Below, in pieces: positions 9,101 through 15,899 of a stretch of DNA of 51,410 bases; within the stretch, counting starts at the first letter, position 1, and each line of letters starts with the position of its first letter. The position numbers and the translations under genes are program-made. Source of the DNA: Lachnospiraceae bacterium (GTDB taxonomy: Bacteria; Bacillota; Clostridia; Lachnospirales; Lachnospiraceae); assembly GCA_009911185.1 (NCBI GenBank), contig QXWW01000032.1, positions 1-51,410 on the forward strand, in the 5' to 3' direction. The notes under the pieces were generated by a model. It had not been told where the DNA came from and ran no database searches. It saw only the letters and a list, made by a program, of their open reading frames with translations.

Positions 9101-10003
9101 CCGCTGGAAAAAGTGTTTCCTACCATTGCAGTAGAAGGAAAAGAACCGGTGCAGACAGAGGTTTACCATACATCCAATGTCTATGTGTGCAGACATAAGG
9201 TGGCAAAGCCGACAGTATTTATTCCGGTATTTCCGGGAACGAACTGTGAGTATGACAGCGCAAGAGCGTTTGAACGGGCAGGGGCGCATCCCGTAGTCAA
9301 AGTATTTAAGAATTTAAGCGCGGAGGATATCCGGGATTCCGTGGAAATATTTGTAAAAGCCATTGAACAGTCTCAGATTATCGTGTTCCCGGGCGGTTTT
9401 TCGGCAGGAGACGAGCCGGAGGGAAGCGCGAAATTTTTTGCTACGGCTTTCCGTAATGAGAAGATGGCAGAGTCGGTAAATAAATTATTGAAGGAGCGCG
9501 ATGGTCTGATGCTGGGTATCTGCAATGGTTTCCAGGCATTGATTAAAATGGGGCTGGTGCCTTACGGTGAAATCCGCCAGCAGAATGCAGATTCTCCAAC
9601 GTTGACGTATAACACTCTTGGACGTCATATTTCCAAGATGGTATATACCAAGGTGGTAACAGACAAGTCTCCCTGGCTTGCACAGGCGGAATTGGGAAAG
9701 GTATACTGCAATCCGGCTTCCCACGGGGAAGGACGCTTTGTGGCGCCGAAGGTATGGCTGGATGAATTATTTGCAAACGGCCAGGTGGCAACGCAGTACG
9801 TTGACGAACAGGGACAGCCTACCATGGATGAGACGTGGAATATTAACGGCTCTTACATGGCGGTGGAAGGCATCACCAGCCCGGACGGCAGAGTGCTGGG
9901 CAAGATGGCGCATTCCGAACGCCGGGGAGATGGCGTCGCTGTCAATATCTACGGCGAACAGGATATGAAGCTCTTTGAGAGCGGAGTAGCTTACTTCAAA
10001 TAA
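6155..10003 (+). CDS. purL: Phosphoribosylformylglycinamidine synthase, single-chain form
   Basis: This enzyme makes formylglycinamidine ribonucleotide from FGAR, glutamine and ATP, the fourth step of purine synthesis. At 1,282 residues it is the long form in which the PurS-like, synthetase and glutaminase parts are one chain. The PurS-like part covers about 1-140, and the FGAM-synthetase core has HNHPTEIEPFGGAATCLGG and a second half with GGKDSMSG. The class-I amidotransferase domain starts near residue 1,018 (PVFPGTNCEYDSARAFERAG). Its catalytic triad is visible as Cys1123 in GICNGFQ and His1190/Glu1192 in SHGEGRF. The start has GACAGGAGG eight bases upstream. It stands alone, not in a pur operon, and ends before a terminator at 10111. 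Confidence 0.96.
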   Translation: MSSVKRIFVEKKPAFAIQAKELQSEIRSYLGIKTVSGVRVLIRYDMEHISEETYQKALMTVFSEPPVDEVYEESFDAAGGQVFSVEYLPGQYDQRADSAEQCVKLLNENEEPVIRTATTYVISGQVDGAQLAAIKNHCINPVESRETGLEKPQTLTEEFEEPEDVKIFENFQDMPEEELSVLYDSLGLAMTFKDFVHIQNYFKGEEKRDPSMTEIRVLDTYWSDHCRHTTFSTELKDVTFAEGYYRKPLEDAYQDYLHTYQELYQGREDKFVCLMDLALMAMKRLKKEGKLDDQEESDEINACSIVVPVEVDGQKEEWLVNFKNETHNHPTEIEPFGGAATCLGGAIRDPLSGRTYVYQAMRVTGAADPTVSVKETMEGKLPQKKLVRGAAHGYSSYGNQVGLATGYVKEIYHPDYVAKRMEIGAVMGAAPRRAVRRLTSDPGDIIILLGGRTGRDGIGGATGSSKAHNTESTAVCGAEVQKGNPPTERKIQRLFRREEAAHIIKKCNDFGAGGVSVAIGELAPGLRVQLDKVPKKYAGLDGTEIAISESQERMAVVVASEDVQKFLDLAKEENLEAVEVAVVTEEPRLVLVWRGKEVVNISRAFLDTNGAHQETTVAVELPEKEENFFEKIEIPAVEISLKKGDIRKAWLSALSDLNVCSQKGLVEMFDGSIGAGSVFMPFGGKYQLTETQSMVAKLPVAEGRCDTVTMMAYGFDPYLSSWSPYHGAVYAVLESMARIVAAGGDYKKIRFTFQEYFRRMSEEPSRWSQPFAALLGAYSAQIGFGLPSIGGKDSMSGTFNEIDVPPTLVSFAVDIAREQDIITPELKKAGNKLMIFKIAKDQYDLPVYSQVMKLYDAIHTLIQKKAIVSAYALDGKGIAAAVSKMAFGNKLGVTIENDVCQDCLFAAHFGKLIAEVPAAMVSLAEETIAKAMEEFAKEETGENKGCGNEKYCRVFGEVNDLQKFIYKDMEIAMEEAIAAWTQPLEKVFPTIAVEGKEPVQTEVYHTSNVYVCRHKVAKPTVFIPVFPGTNCEYDSARAFERAGAHPVVKVFKNLSAEDIRDSVEIFVKAIEQSQIIVFPGGFSAGDEPEGSAKFFATAFRNEKMAESVNKLLKERDGLMLGICNGFQALIKMGLVPYGEIRQQNADSPTLTYNTLGRHISKMVYTKVVTDKSPWLAQAELGKVYCNPASHGEGRFVAPKVWLDELFANGQVATQYVDEQGQPTMDETWNINGSYMAVEGITSPDGRVLGKMAHSERRGDGVAVNIYGEQDMKLFESGVAYFK

Positions 10004-10110
10004 AGCAGAGTTGAAAGACGATGAGCAGTAGAATGCGGAAACGGTAATCTGCCGGAGAGCTTTTATACATTATTATGAAATGTTTGAGCATATGAATTAG
10101 GGTTTGTCCG

Positions 10111-10157
10111 AAAACTGCAGTGTCAGTGACAAAATCACAGGCGCTGCAGTTTTTGTA
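10111..10157 (+). terminator. Intrinsic terminator after purL
   Basis: AAAACTGCAG and CTGCAGTTTT form a 10-bp stem around a 24-base loop and end in TTTTTG. It lies about 110 bases behind the purL stop. Confidence 0.65.
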
Positions 10158-10164
10158 TGTGTAA

Positions 10165-10356
10165 TGGCGTGTTGTCCCGTGTTTTCGTTTCGCGCATCCG
10201 GTAGAACGAAGTGGGATTGCACATTGGACGCGCCGAGCGCCATTGCGAAACAATCATTACCTCTTGTGCGCGTGTGTATTTTATTTTTTCTTCTATAGGA
10301 AAGGGAAAGACACTTTCGCACTTTCATGTGACAATGTCTTTCCTATAGAAGAAAAG
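10165..10356 (-). repeat. Dispersed palindromic repeat, copy B (reverse orientation, with tail)
   Basis: Perfect 18-bp arms lie at 10286-10303 and 10338-10355 (TTTTCTTCTATAGGAAAG and its complement). Read on the minus strand it is TATAGGAAAGACATTGTCAC, matching the family core. The tail (10165-10285) contains GCGCAC, then TTTCGCAATGGCG and TCCAATG, loosely matching the tail of copy C. It starts a few bases behind the stop of the minus-strand HAD gene, with no separate terminator hairpin between them. Confidence 0.7.
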
Positions 10357-10362
10357 GGAGAG

Positions 10363-11211
10363 TTACAGCCACTTTCGAATCATGGCGGCAACGCCGTGTT
10401 CGTCATTGCTGAGTGTGATATCATCTGCTAATGCCTGAATTTCTCTGGGGGCATTTGCCATAGCAACGCCCAGTCCGGCCGTTTTCATAATGTCAAGGTC
10501 GTTTTCACTGTCTCCGCAAGCGAGCGTATGATCTATGGGAATGTCCAGATATTGACAGAGAAGAGCAAGCCCTTTTCCCTTTGAAATGCCAGTCATGGTA
10601 AATTCCAGGTTATGATAGCCGCCACAGAGGTAGGAGACTTGCGGGTACTTGTCGAGAATTTCCATTGCCTTGCCGCGGTCTGGAAAAGAGTTATCTTCTC
10701 CTTCCGGGAAATTCAGCGTCATTTTTTGAACGCCCGCTTCCTGTTCCCGCAGGAAAGCGGGCATGTCTTTTATAGATGTTCGCGTAGTGAGCATATATTC
10801 TTTGATAGAATCTGGCAGAGAGCGGATTTTGAGAAGCGCCTGGCGGCATTTAGCGGGCGCGTAAGCGTCCCCGTGGAGAAATAAATTAATGTGTATATTC
10901 AGCTGCAGGAGTTCTTCTAATATGTCGGATGCGAGGCTGGCGGGTATGCAGGTTTCGAAGAGGCATTCTTTTTCCGGCACTTTGTATACGGCGGCCCCGT
11001 TGGTAGTGATTGCATAGCGGATACCGAGTTCTTCCATAAGCTCCAGAGGAAGGCCGCTGTAAGGTCTTCCCGTAGAAATAACAAACGTTGTGCCCTTGTC
11101 AATGGCATCTTTGATGGCAGATTTATTTTCATTGGAAACCTGGCTCTGGGAATTGAAGAGCGTGCCGTCCAGATCCAGGGCTACAAGCCGAAACGAATTT
11201 TGTGTATGCAT
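10363..11211 (-). CDS. Cof-type HAD-superfamily phosphatase
   Basis: This is a 282-residue soluble hydrolase. It has the HAD motif I LVALDLDGTLF (nucleophile Asp13 and acid Asp15), motif II ISTGRPY, and motif IV in ACGDSENDLDIM. The cap domain between motifs II and III has the size of the Cof/YidA class that acts on sugar phosphates, FMN or PLP. The substrate is not predictable. The start has AAGGAGG five bases upstream. It is convergent with purL and monocistronic; a dispersed palindrome begins right after its stop. Confidence 0.9.
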   Translation of the reverse strand: MHTQNSFRLVALDLDGTLFNSQSQVSNENKSAIKDAIDKGTTFVISTGRPYSGLPLELMEELGIRYAITTNGAAVYKVPEKECLFETCIPASLASDILEELLQLNIHINLFLHGDAYAPAKCRQALLKIRSLPDSIKEYMLTTRTSIKDMPAFLREQEAGVQKMTLNFPEGEDNSFPDRGKAMEILDKYPQVSYLCGGYHNLEFTMTGISKGKGLALLCQYLDIPIDHTLACGDSENDLDIMKTAGLGVAMANAPREIQALADDITLSNDEHGVAAMIRKWL

Positions 11212-11307
11212 AAAAACCTCCTTAATGGTAAATTGTTCTGCAATTTTGGGCAGATATTATTATTGTAAATGTTATGAGGTAAAAAAACAAGTTTTATGTG
11301 CTGTTTA

Positions 11308-11336
11308 TTGACAAGCAAAAACCTAAGTGATAAAAT
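11308..11336 (+). promoter_or_regulatory. Sigma-A promoter of the FN3 protein gene
   Basis: A perfect TTGACA and TAAAAT are separated by 17 bases. The start codon follows 46 bases downstream of the -10 box. Confidence 0.7.
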
Positions 11337-11382
11337 TTAATTTGTACACAAATATAAAAAATAGAAGAAAAGGAGAGAGTGT

Positions 11383-12672
11383 ATGAAAAGTTTAGTAAAC
11401 GGCGCAGTTAAATTTTCAAAATTGTGGATGCTCGCCCTGATGTGCGTACTATTTCTCGGTGTAGGAATAAAAGTAGAAGCGGCACCAGGACAGGTGACTG
11501 GAGTAAAACAGGAAGCTGATGCTACATATGGCGTAGGATTAAGCTGGAACGGTGTTCCGGATGTTGCAAGCTATTCCATAGAATGGTGTGAAGATCTCAC
11601 TTTTATGGGGACTTCGTATGGTAAAAAGGATAATATCACACAGAATATAGGTACGATTACTGGACTTACGTCCGGAAAGACCTATTATGCGAGAGTTACT
11701 GCAGTGGCGGCAGACGGAACGCTGGGACAATCTTCCCAGGCAATCCAGGTAGTGACGACACCGTCTTCCGTAGTGCAGGGGCTGAAACAGACGAAGGCAG
11801 AGAATAAAAAAGTTTCCTTATCCTGGAATCAGGCGGAAGGCGCGAACTTATATGATGTTGGCTATAGAAAGGCAGGCACGCAGGATAAGCTGAAATATAT
11901 CACAACAGATAAGACAGCCTGTGCAATATCTGGAGCTGCTGACGTGAAATATGAAGTATATGTGTACGCTATGAGAACTTGCGATACTGGTTACGTTGCA
12001 AGCGTAGAGAAACCAACAGGGATGTATATGTCAACCCTTCCCAAAAAAATTACGAAGGTTAAGATGGTGGAAAGCGGCAGCGATACGAATCCCCAGGCAG
12101 GAATTGTTGTATTTTCCTGGAATGCCAGCAAAGCAGCAGACGGGTATGAAATTGAAATATCTTCCAATAATGGCAAAAAAATTCTTAAGAAAACCATTAC
12201 GGCAAAGCAGTTTGAAGCTTCTCGCGGATTTATGGAAGTAAATAGCAGCAAATTAAAGAATACTCAGTTTATGAGAATTAAGGTAAAGGGATATACACAG
12301 GTTGGAAAGAGCAAGAAAACAGGTCCTGCGTCAAATATTTATTATTTTGCAAAATGCCCCAATAATATTAAGAATGCGCCCGTCAATAACAGTGACTTGG
12401 CAGCAGGAGTAAAAGTTTCCTGGAGTAAAATGACAGGTGCAAATAATTATACTGTTTATATTTCTACCAGTTCTAATGGAGGCTGGAAGAAAGCAGGGAC
12501 CACGAAAGGAACCAGCTTAGTCATTAAAAAATGCGGCGGTTCTACACTGCGAACCGGAGTTACATATTATTATAAAGTGGTAGCAAATAAGAAAGTGAAA
12601 GGGAAAACCTATAGCAGTGATAAAGCGTGGTATAAACGTTTTAGCTATATCATGCGAACATATTATTATTAA
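11383..12672 (+). CDS. Secreted fibronectin type III repeat protein
   Basis: This 429-residue exported protein has AAGGAG upstream of its start. A signal peptide occupies residues 1-34 (hydrophobic core LWMLALMCVLFLGVG, then a VEAAPG cleavage site). Four fibronectin-III-like units follow at about 37-128, 131-212, 222-325 and 330-425. Each has the paired signature of a conserved Trp (LSWNG, LSWNQ, FSWNA, VSWSK) and a later Tyr strand (YYARVTAV, YEVYVYAM, YYYKVVAN). No catalytic domain, LPXTG or membrane anchor is seen, so it is either released or held by other contacts. A sugar- or protein-binding role at the surface is inferred. It is transcribed alone from the promoter at 11308 and ends at the hairpin at 12696. 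Confidence 0.85.
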   Translation: MKSLVNGAVKFSKLWMLALMCVLFLGVGIKVEAAPGQVTGVKQEADATYGVGLSWNGVPDVASYSIEWCEDLTFMGTSYGKKDNITQNIGTITGLTSGKTYYARVTAVAADGTLGQSSQAIQVVTTPSSVVQGLKQTKAENKKVSLSWNQAEGANLYDVGYRKAGTQDKLKYITTDKTACAISGAADVKYEVYVYAMRTCDTGYVASVEKPTGMYMSTLPKKITKVKMVESGSDTNPQAGIVVFSWNASKAADGYEIEISSNNGKKILKKTITAKQFEASRGFMEVNSSKLKNTQFMRIKVKGYTQVGKSKKTGPASNIYYFAKCPNNIKNAPVNNSDLAAGVKVSWSKMTGANNYTVYISTSSNGGWKKAGTTKGTSLVIKKCGGSTLRTGVTYYYKVVANKKVKGKTYSSDKAWYKRFSYIMRTYYY

Positions 12673-12695
12673 GCAAAGTCTCGGATAGATGTAAT

Positions 12696-12736
12696 ATCAT
12701 TGTCATCTGCCGCAGATCCCGGCAGATGACGATGAT
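12696..12736 (+). terminator. Hairpin after the FN3 gene
   Basis: ATCATTGTCATCTGCCG pairs over 17 positions with CGGCAGATGACGATGAT (one G-T). The following TAATATCC is only weakly T-rich, so termination is likely but not certain. Confidence 0.6.
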
Positions 12737-12779
12737 TAATATCCTTCAAAAAGAAATTAGAAAAATTTTCAAAAAGGTA

Positions 12780-12809
12780 TTGACTTTTGATATAAAATAG
12801 TAGTATAAT
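12780..12809 (+). promoter_or_regulatory. Promoter of the tRNA-Val/tRNA-Met operon
   Basis: TTGACT and a perfect TATAAT are separated by 18 bases, ending 49 bases before tRNA-Val. Confidence 0.7.
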
Positions 12810-12858
12810 GGACAAGCAGTCGACAAGAGAGGTTTTTGAAAGCTGCCAACTCTAACGT

Positions 12859-12931
12859 GGGATCTTAGCTCAGCTGGGAGAGCATCTGCCTTACAAGCAG
12901 AGGGTCACAGGTTCGAGCCCTGTAGGTCCCA
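12859..12931 (+). tRNA. tRNA-Val (TAC)
   Basis: A full cloverleaf is present: acceptor GGGATCT/AGGTCCC with one G-T pair, anticodon stem TCTGC/GCAGA, loop CTTACAA with TAC at 12892-12894, and T-loop TTCGAGC. The discriminator is A. Confidence 0.96.
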
Positions 12932-12956
12932 TTTTTTACAAAATTATTTTGAATAT

Positions 12957-13030
12957 GGCGGAATAGCTCAGTTGGCGAGAGCACACGGTTCATACCCGTG
13001 GTGTCGGGGGTTCAAATCCCTCTTCCGCTA
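12957..13030 (+). tRNA. tRNA-Met (CAT), elongator type
   Basis: The acceptor is GGCGGAA/TTCCGCT, the anticodon stem CACGG/CCGTG, and the loop TTCATAC with CAT at 12991-12993. It has an ordinary first base pair and lacks the three G-C pairs and mismatched end of an initiator tRNA, so it is an elongator. A CAT anticodon modified to read Ile is possible but less likely. It lies 25 bases behind tRNA-Val in the same transcript. Confidence 0.9.
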
Positions 13031-13134
13031 TTCACAGTTTTGTCAGACCAGGATTTCGAATTGAGCGAGTATTAGACATTAGGATATATGTGTTTTGAGC
13101 AGTGGGAATTAAATATCTGGATATTATGAAAGTT

Positions 13135-13169
13135 CACAACTGATATGTTATTTATCAGTTGTGTTTTTT
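13135..13169 (+). terminator. Intrinsic terminator of the tRNA operon
   Basis: CACAACTGATA and TATCAGTTGTG form a perfect 11-bp stem followed by TTTTTT. It lies about 105 bases behind tRNA-Met. Confidence 0.8.
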
Positions 13170-13374
13170 ATCTTATAGGAAACATCTTGTAACGTTAATG
13201 TGTAAAAGTATTTTCCTATAAGATAAAAGATTTATGCGCACTTGTGTAAAAGGAAATATGTCGCAAAGCGACTGCACTCGGTACAGCAAATCGTCCAAGT
13301 CCCTCATGAATGAGGGATTTAAGGAGTTGATGCGGATTTGTCCGCTTTTTATGACCCGAAACTTTTATTTTTGA
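13164..13374 (+). repeat. Dispersed palindromic repeat, copy C (best-preserved tail)
   Basis: Perfect 17-bp arms lie at 13167-13183 and 13212-13228 (TTTTATCTTATAGGAAA and its complement), enclosing CTTGTAACGTTAATGTG. The tail runs ATGCGCACTTGTG, then GGAAATATGTCGCAAAGCG, and later CCCTCATGAATGAGGG, so two extra small hairpins are present. The tail also holds a 38-codon frame at 13258-13374. The copy begins on the T-tract of the tRNA terminator. Confidence 0.75.
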
Positions 13375-13750
13375 CATTATTTTAAACTGATAAATTATTT
13401 CATAAGCCGTTTTTGTGTTTTATATAGTATTTCGTGTTCATATTTGGTACGTTGCTTAAAGATAAAATTTCGTTGTAAATCCAACGCTCAAAATGTATTG
13501 GCGGTTAATAAAGAGAGAAGCTTTAGGTGATGGCAGACTGCGTTCAGAAGTTTAAAAGAGATTTCGGATAAAGAGAATATAAGCAGAATGTGACATGCTC
13601 ATTTACGAATGGCAGGATCTGGTTTCCAGTGTTTCTTGTATCAAACAATTTATTAAAAATTGTGGAAAATTCTGCAAGGATTTCCCATTTCTAATCGTAT
13701 TATAAGTGAAACAGATGATAATGGCAATTCGCAAGGAGGAAATAAATAAA

Positions 13751-14194
13751 ATGACAAAATCAATCATGTTTGGAATGATCGGAGGATTGACAATTGCTAT
13801 GGGAGCTATTGCGCTCCCGGCAAATAGTTTTTCTGTCCCAAGTGGGAATGCAGCAGGAGGAGGTTCGCCGTCCGCAGCAATGCAGGATTATACAGAGACA
13901 GATCAGATGTATGCAGAGCCTGCTGTGGTTCAGCAGAGCACAGAGGCGGTGGGTCAGGGATATGGATGTGATTATGTGGATGGCCACCATACCGATACGT
14001 GTCCTTATGTGGATGAAAACCATACGGATTTGTGTCCATTTGTAGATGAGAACCATGACGGAATCTGTGACCTTGGAAATCATCATTCCTATAATTACAG
14101 TGAAAGCAGCAGTACGGTTTCTGCACCAGCACAGGGAACCGGATATGGAAGACACCATTCAGAGAGTGGGCATCATGGTGGAAGACATCATTAA
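13751..14194 (+). CDS. His/Cys-rich exported protein
   Basis: This 147-residue protein starts at 13751 behind AAGGAGG with loose 13-base spacing. Residues 1-28 form a hydrophobic export signal (MFGMIGGLTIAMGAIALPAN). The centre holds three tandem units of the form C-x-[YF]-V-D-x-x-H-x-x-x-C (near DYVDGHHTDTC, PYVDENHTDLC, PFVDENHDGIC). The tail is His-rich (GRHHSESGHHGGRHH). Cys, His and Asp in such density suggest metal binding outside the membrane; this is an inference. Related YVDxDGDGxCD repeats are frequent in clostridial exported proteins. The neighbouring ECF sigma and anti-sigma genes lie 230 bases downstream behind their own promoter. Confidence 0.75.
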   Translation: MTKSIMFGMIGGLTIAMGAIALPANSFSVPSGNAAGGGSPSAAMQDYTETDQMYAEPAVVQQSTEAVGQGYGCDYVDGHHTDTCPYVDENHTDLCPFVDENHDGICDLGNHHSYNYSESSSTVSAPAQGTGYGRHHSESGHHGGRHH

Positions 14195-14215
14195 CTTTTG
14201 TAGAATTTTGTGCAG

Positions 14216-14241
14216 GCAGCGGCAAAGGCCGCTGCTTTTTC
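14216..14241 (+). terminator. Intrinsic terminator after the His-rich protein gene
   Basis: GCAGCGGC-AAAG-GCCGCTGC forms a perfect 8-bp GC-rich stem followed by TTTTTC. Confidence 0.85.
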
Positions 14242-14300
14242 GTCTTATAGGAAAGACCTTGTTACGCGAAAGCGCTGCTCGTTTCCTTTCAGTTAGGCAA
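14241..14300 (+). repeat. Dispersed palindromic repeat, copy D (right arm decayed)
   Basis: TTATAGGAAAGACCTTGTTA followed by CGCGAAAG matches the family core exactly on the left. The right arm is reduced to GTTTCCTTTCAGTTAG. It starts on the T-tract of the terminator at 14216. Confidence 0.65.
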
Positions 14301-14369
14301 ATTAGACAGCTGGCGGTTGTCTGGCGTTCATTGCAGGCGGTAAGTTCTGCAAAGCAAGTTTTTTCTCGA

Positions 14370-14398
14370 ATGACATATGTCAGATTCTGGTGTATAAT
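14370..14398 (+). promoter_or_regulatory. Promoter of the sigma/anti-sigma operon
   Basis: ATGACA and a perfect TATAAT are separated by 17 bases, 25 bases before the sigma-factor start. It looks like a housekeeping rather than an ECF-type promoter. Confidence 0.6.
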
Positions 14399-14423
14399 AT
14401 GGCCAGGAGGAGGTGGCGCGTAA

Positions 14424-14909
14424 ATGCGCAGTGAAACAGAAGTAAACCGGGCAATAGAGGAATATGCAGATATGATACAGCGCGTCTGTTTCTATCATCT
14501 GAAAAACCGTACGGATACAGAGGATGTGTTTCAGAATGTTTTCTTAAAATATATGCTGTCTGAGGAGGCATTTGGGGACAGTGAACATGAAAAGGCATGG
14601 CTGCTTCGGGTGGCAATCAATGCCTGTAAAGATTATCTCAAAAGCTTTTTCAGAAAAAATGTCGTCTCTCTGGAGGCGCTCCATGAAATGGAAGCGGAGA
14701 TAACAGAAGATAACAGAGAAGTGTTAGAAGCGGTGCTGTCTCTTCCGGGAAAATATAAGGATGCCATTTATCTTCATTATTATGAGGGATACACGGCGGC
14801 TGAGATAGGAAGGATTCTTGGAAAAAAAGAAAATGCCGTCTATTCCCTGCTTTCCAGGGGACGGAAAATGTTGAGGGAGAAGCTGGGAGGTGATTGGATT
14901 GGAAAATAG
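14424..14909 (+). CDS. ECF-subfamily RNA polymerase sigma factor
   Basis: This 161-residue protein has only sigma regions 2 and 4. Region 2 covers about residues 8-75 and includes DTEDVFQNVFLKY, the core-binding and -10 recognition helices, and the AWLLRVAINACKDYLKS helix. Region 4 covers about 100-155 with LPGKYKDAIYLHYYEGYTAA and the HTH recognition helix ENAVYSLLSRGRKMLREKL. AGGAGGAGG lies upstream of the start. It overlaps the next gene by 11 bases, which encodes an RsgI-like membrane anti-sigma factor. The pair is a likely envelope or signal-sensing system. Its targets may include the His-rich protein gene just upstream, which is an inference from position. Confidence 0.9.
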   Translation: MRSETEVNRAIEEYADMIQRVCFYHLKNRTDTEDVFQNVFLKYMLSEEAFGDSEHEKAWLLRVAINACKDYLKSFFRKNVVSLEALHEMEAEITEDNREVLEAVLSLPGKYKDAIYLHYYEGYTAAEIGRILGKKENAVYSLLSRGRKMLREKLGGDWIGK

Positions 14910-15678
14910 ATTACAAGATGCATTTGACAGTATTAAGGCAGATTCCGGTCTGAAAGAAACCACAAAAGGGCTTTTATCTCAAAAAAGAAGGGAAAAAGAC
15001 AAGATTTCTCATCATGCGAGTATACAAAAAGCGTTTGCTGTAATTTGCGCAATACTGATGCTGACAGTGGGAATGGGAAGTGTTTGGTGGATTCAGACGC
15101 CAGTATCTTATGTAAGTATTGATGTGAATCCTTCTGTCGAGCTTGCATTGAACCGTTTTGACAGAGTAGTGTCTGCAAAAGCATATAATGCGGAAGGTGA
15201 GGAACTGTTGGAGGGATTGTCTCTGAAAGGAAAGAAATATATAGAGGCGATTGATGCGGTTGTAGAGAGTGAGGTAATGGAACGTTATCTGGCGCATCAG
15301 GAGGAAATTGTCTTTACCGTAGCGGCTGACGGAGACAGAGAAAATGAGATTGAGACGGGAGTTTCCCACTGTCGGGGACATATCCGGCAAAGTACTCACA
15401 GTTTGGCAACCGATCTGGAAACGGCTGCCCAGGCGCACGGCCATGGATTGTCCGTGGGAAAATACTATGCTTATCTGCAGTTATCTCAGTATGACAGTAC
15501 AGTGACAGTGGAACAATGCAGGCATATGAGCATGGGAGAAATACACGGAATGCTCAAAGAACATGAAAAGGATGGCGGAAGCTGTCAGGAGACAGAGAAA
15601 GAAACGCTGGAGGAAGGATGTGAAACCGACCAATGGTCAGACCATAGCAGTCATCACAACGGGGAATGCCATAAATAG
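14899..15678 (+). CDS. RsgI-like membrane anti-sigma factor with His-rich tail
   Basis: This 259-residue protein is read from a TTG at 14899 with GGGAGG eight bases upstream; the GTG at 14890 sits on that ribosome site. Residues 1-40 form a cytoplasmic sigma-binding part. A single membrane helix lies at about 45-65 (AFAVICAILMLTVGMGSVWW). The next stretch, VSYVSIDVNPSVELALNRFD, is the hallmark of the RsgI N-terminal extracytoplasmic domain. In Clostridium RsgI proteins, outer domains sense polysaccharides; here there is no carbohydrate module. The C-terminal 50 residues are instead Glu/Cys/His-rich (CETDQWSDHSSHHNGECHK). This tail resembles the His-rich protein encoded upstream, which hints at metal sensing. 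Confidence 0.85.
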   Translation: MENRLQDAFDSIKADSGLKETTKGLLSQKRREKDKISHHASIQKAFAVICAILMLTVGMGSVWWIQTPVSYVSIDVNPSVELALNRFDRVVSAKAYNAEGEELLEGLSLKGKKYIEAIDAVVESEVMERYLAHQEEIVFTVAADGDRENEIETGVSHCRGHIRQSTHSLATDLETAAQAHGHGLSVGKYYAYLQLSQYDSTVTVEQCRHMSMGEIHGMLKEHEKDGGSCQETEKETLEEGCETDQWSDHSSHHNGECHK

Positions 15679-15811
15679 TCTAAAAATAGTTTTTAAGGCA
15701 GAATAACGGTTTTTGATTTTAGAAGAGGAATAAGCATTGGTCAAAACTGTTGAAGATATAAGAAAATTGAGAAAATAATGTATGTTATATTAAGAAAAAA
15801 AGTATGTTATG

Positions 15812-15839
15812 TTGAAAATAGATGAGAAAGTGGTACAAT
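15812..15839 (+). promoter_or_regulatory. Promoter of the GGDEF-EAL gene
   Basis: TTGAAA and TACAAT are separated by 16 bases, about 60 bases before the start codon. The direct repeat GTATGTTAT just upstream is of unknown meaning. Confidence 0.5.
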
Positions 15840-15899
15840 GGTATTAAATAGTAAAAATGTAAGCCGTTATCTTGATTGAAAAGAACCAGGAGAGTATTT

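Larger units (their letters stand above)
10004..10362. other. Intergenic region with terminator and repeat copy B
   Basis: It contains the purL terminator (10111-10157) and an inverted copy of the dispersed palindrome with its tail. Several short frames cross it, but none has a ribosome site and codon pattern that set it apart from the repeat tail. Confidence 0.6.
13031..13750. other. Long gene-poor stretch between tRNAs and the His-rich protein
   Basis: It contains the tRNA operon terminator (13135-13169), repeat copy C with its long tail (13164-13374), and about 370 A/T-rich bases with no supported gene. A TATTAT-like -10 box lies near 13697, but no clear -35 box is seen. Confidence 0.5.
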
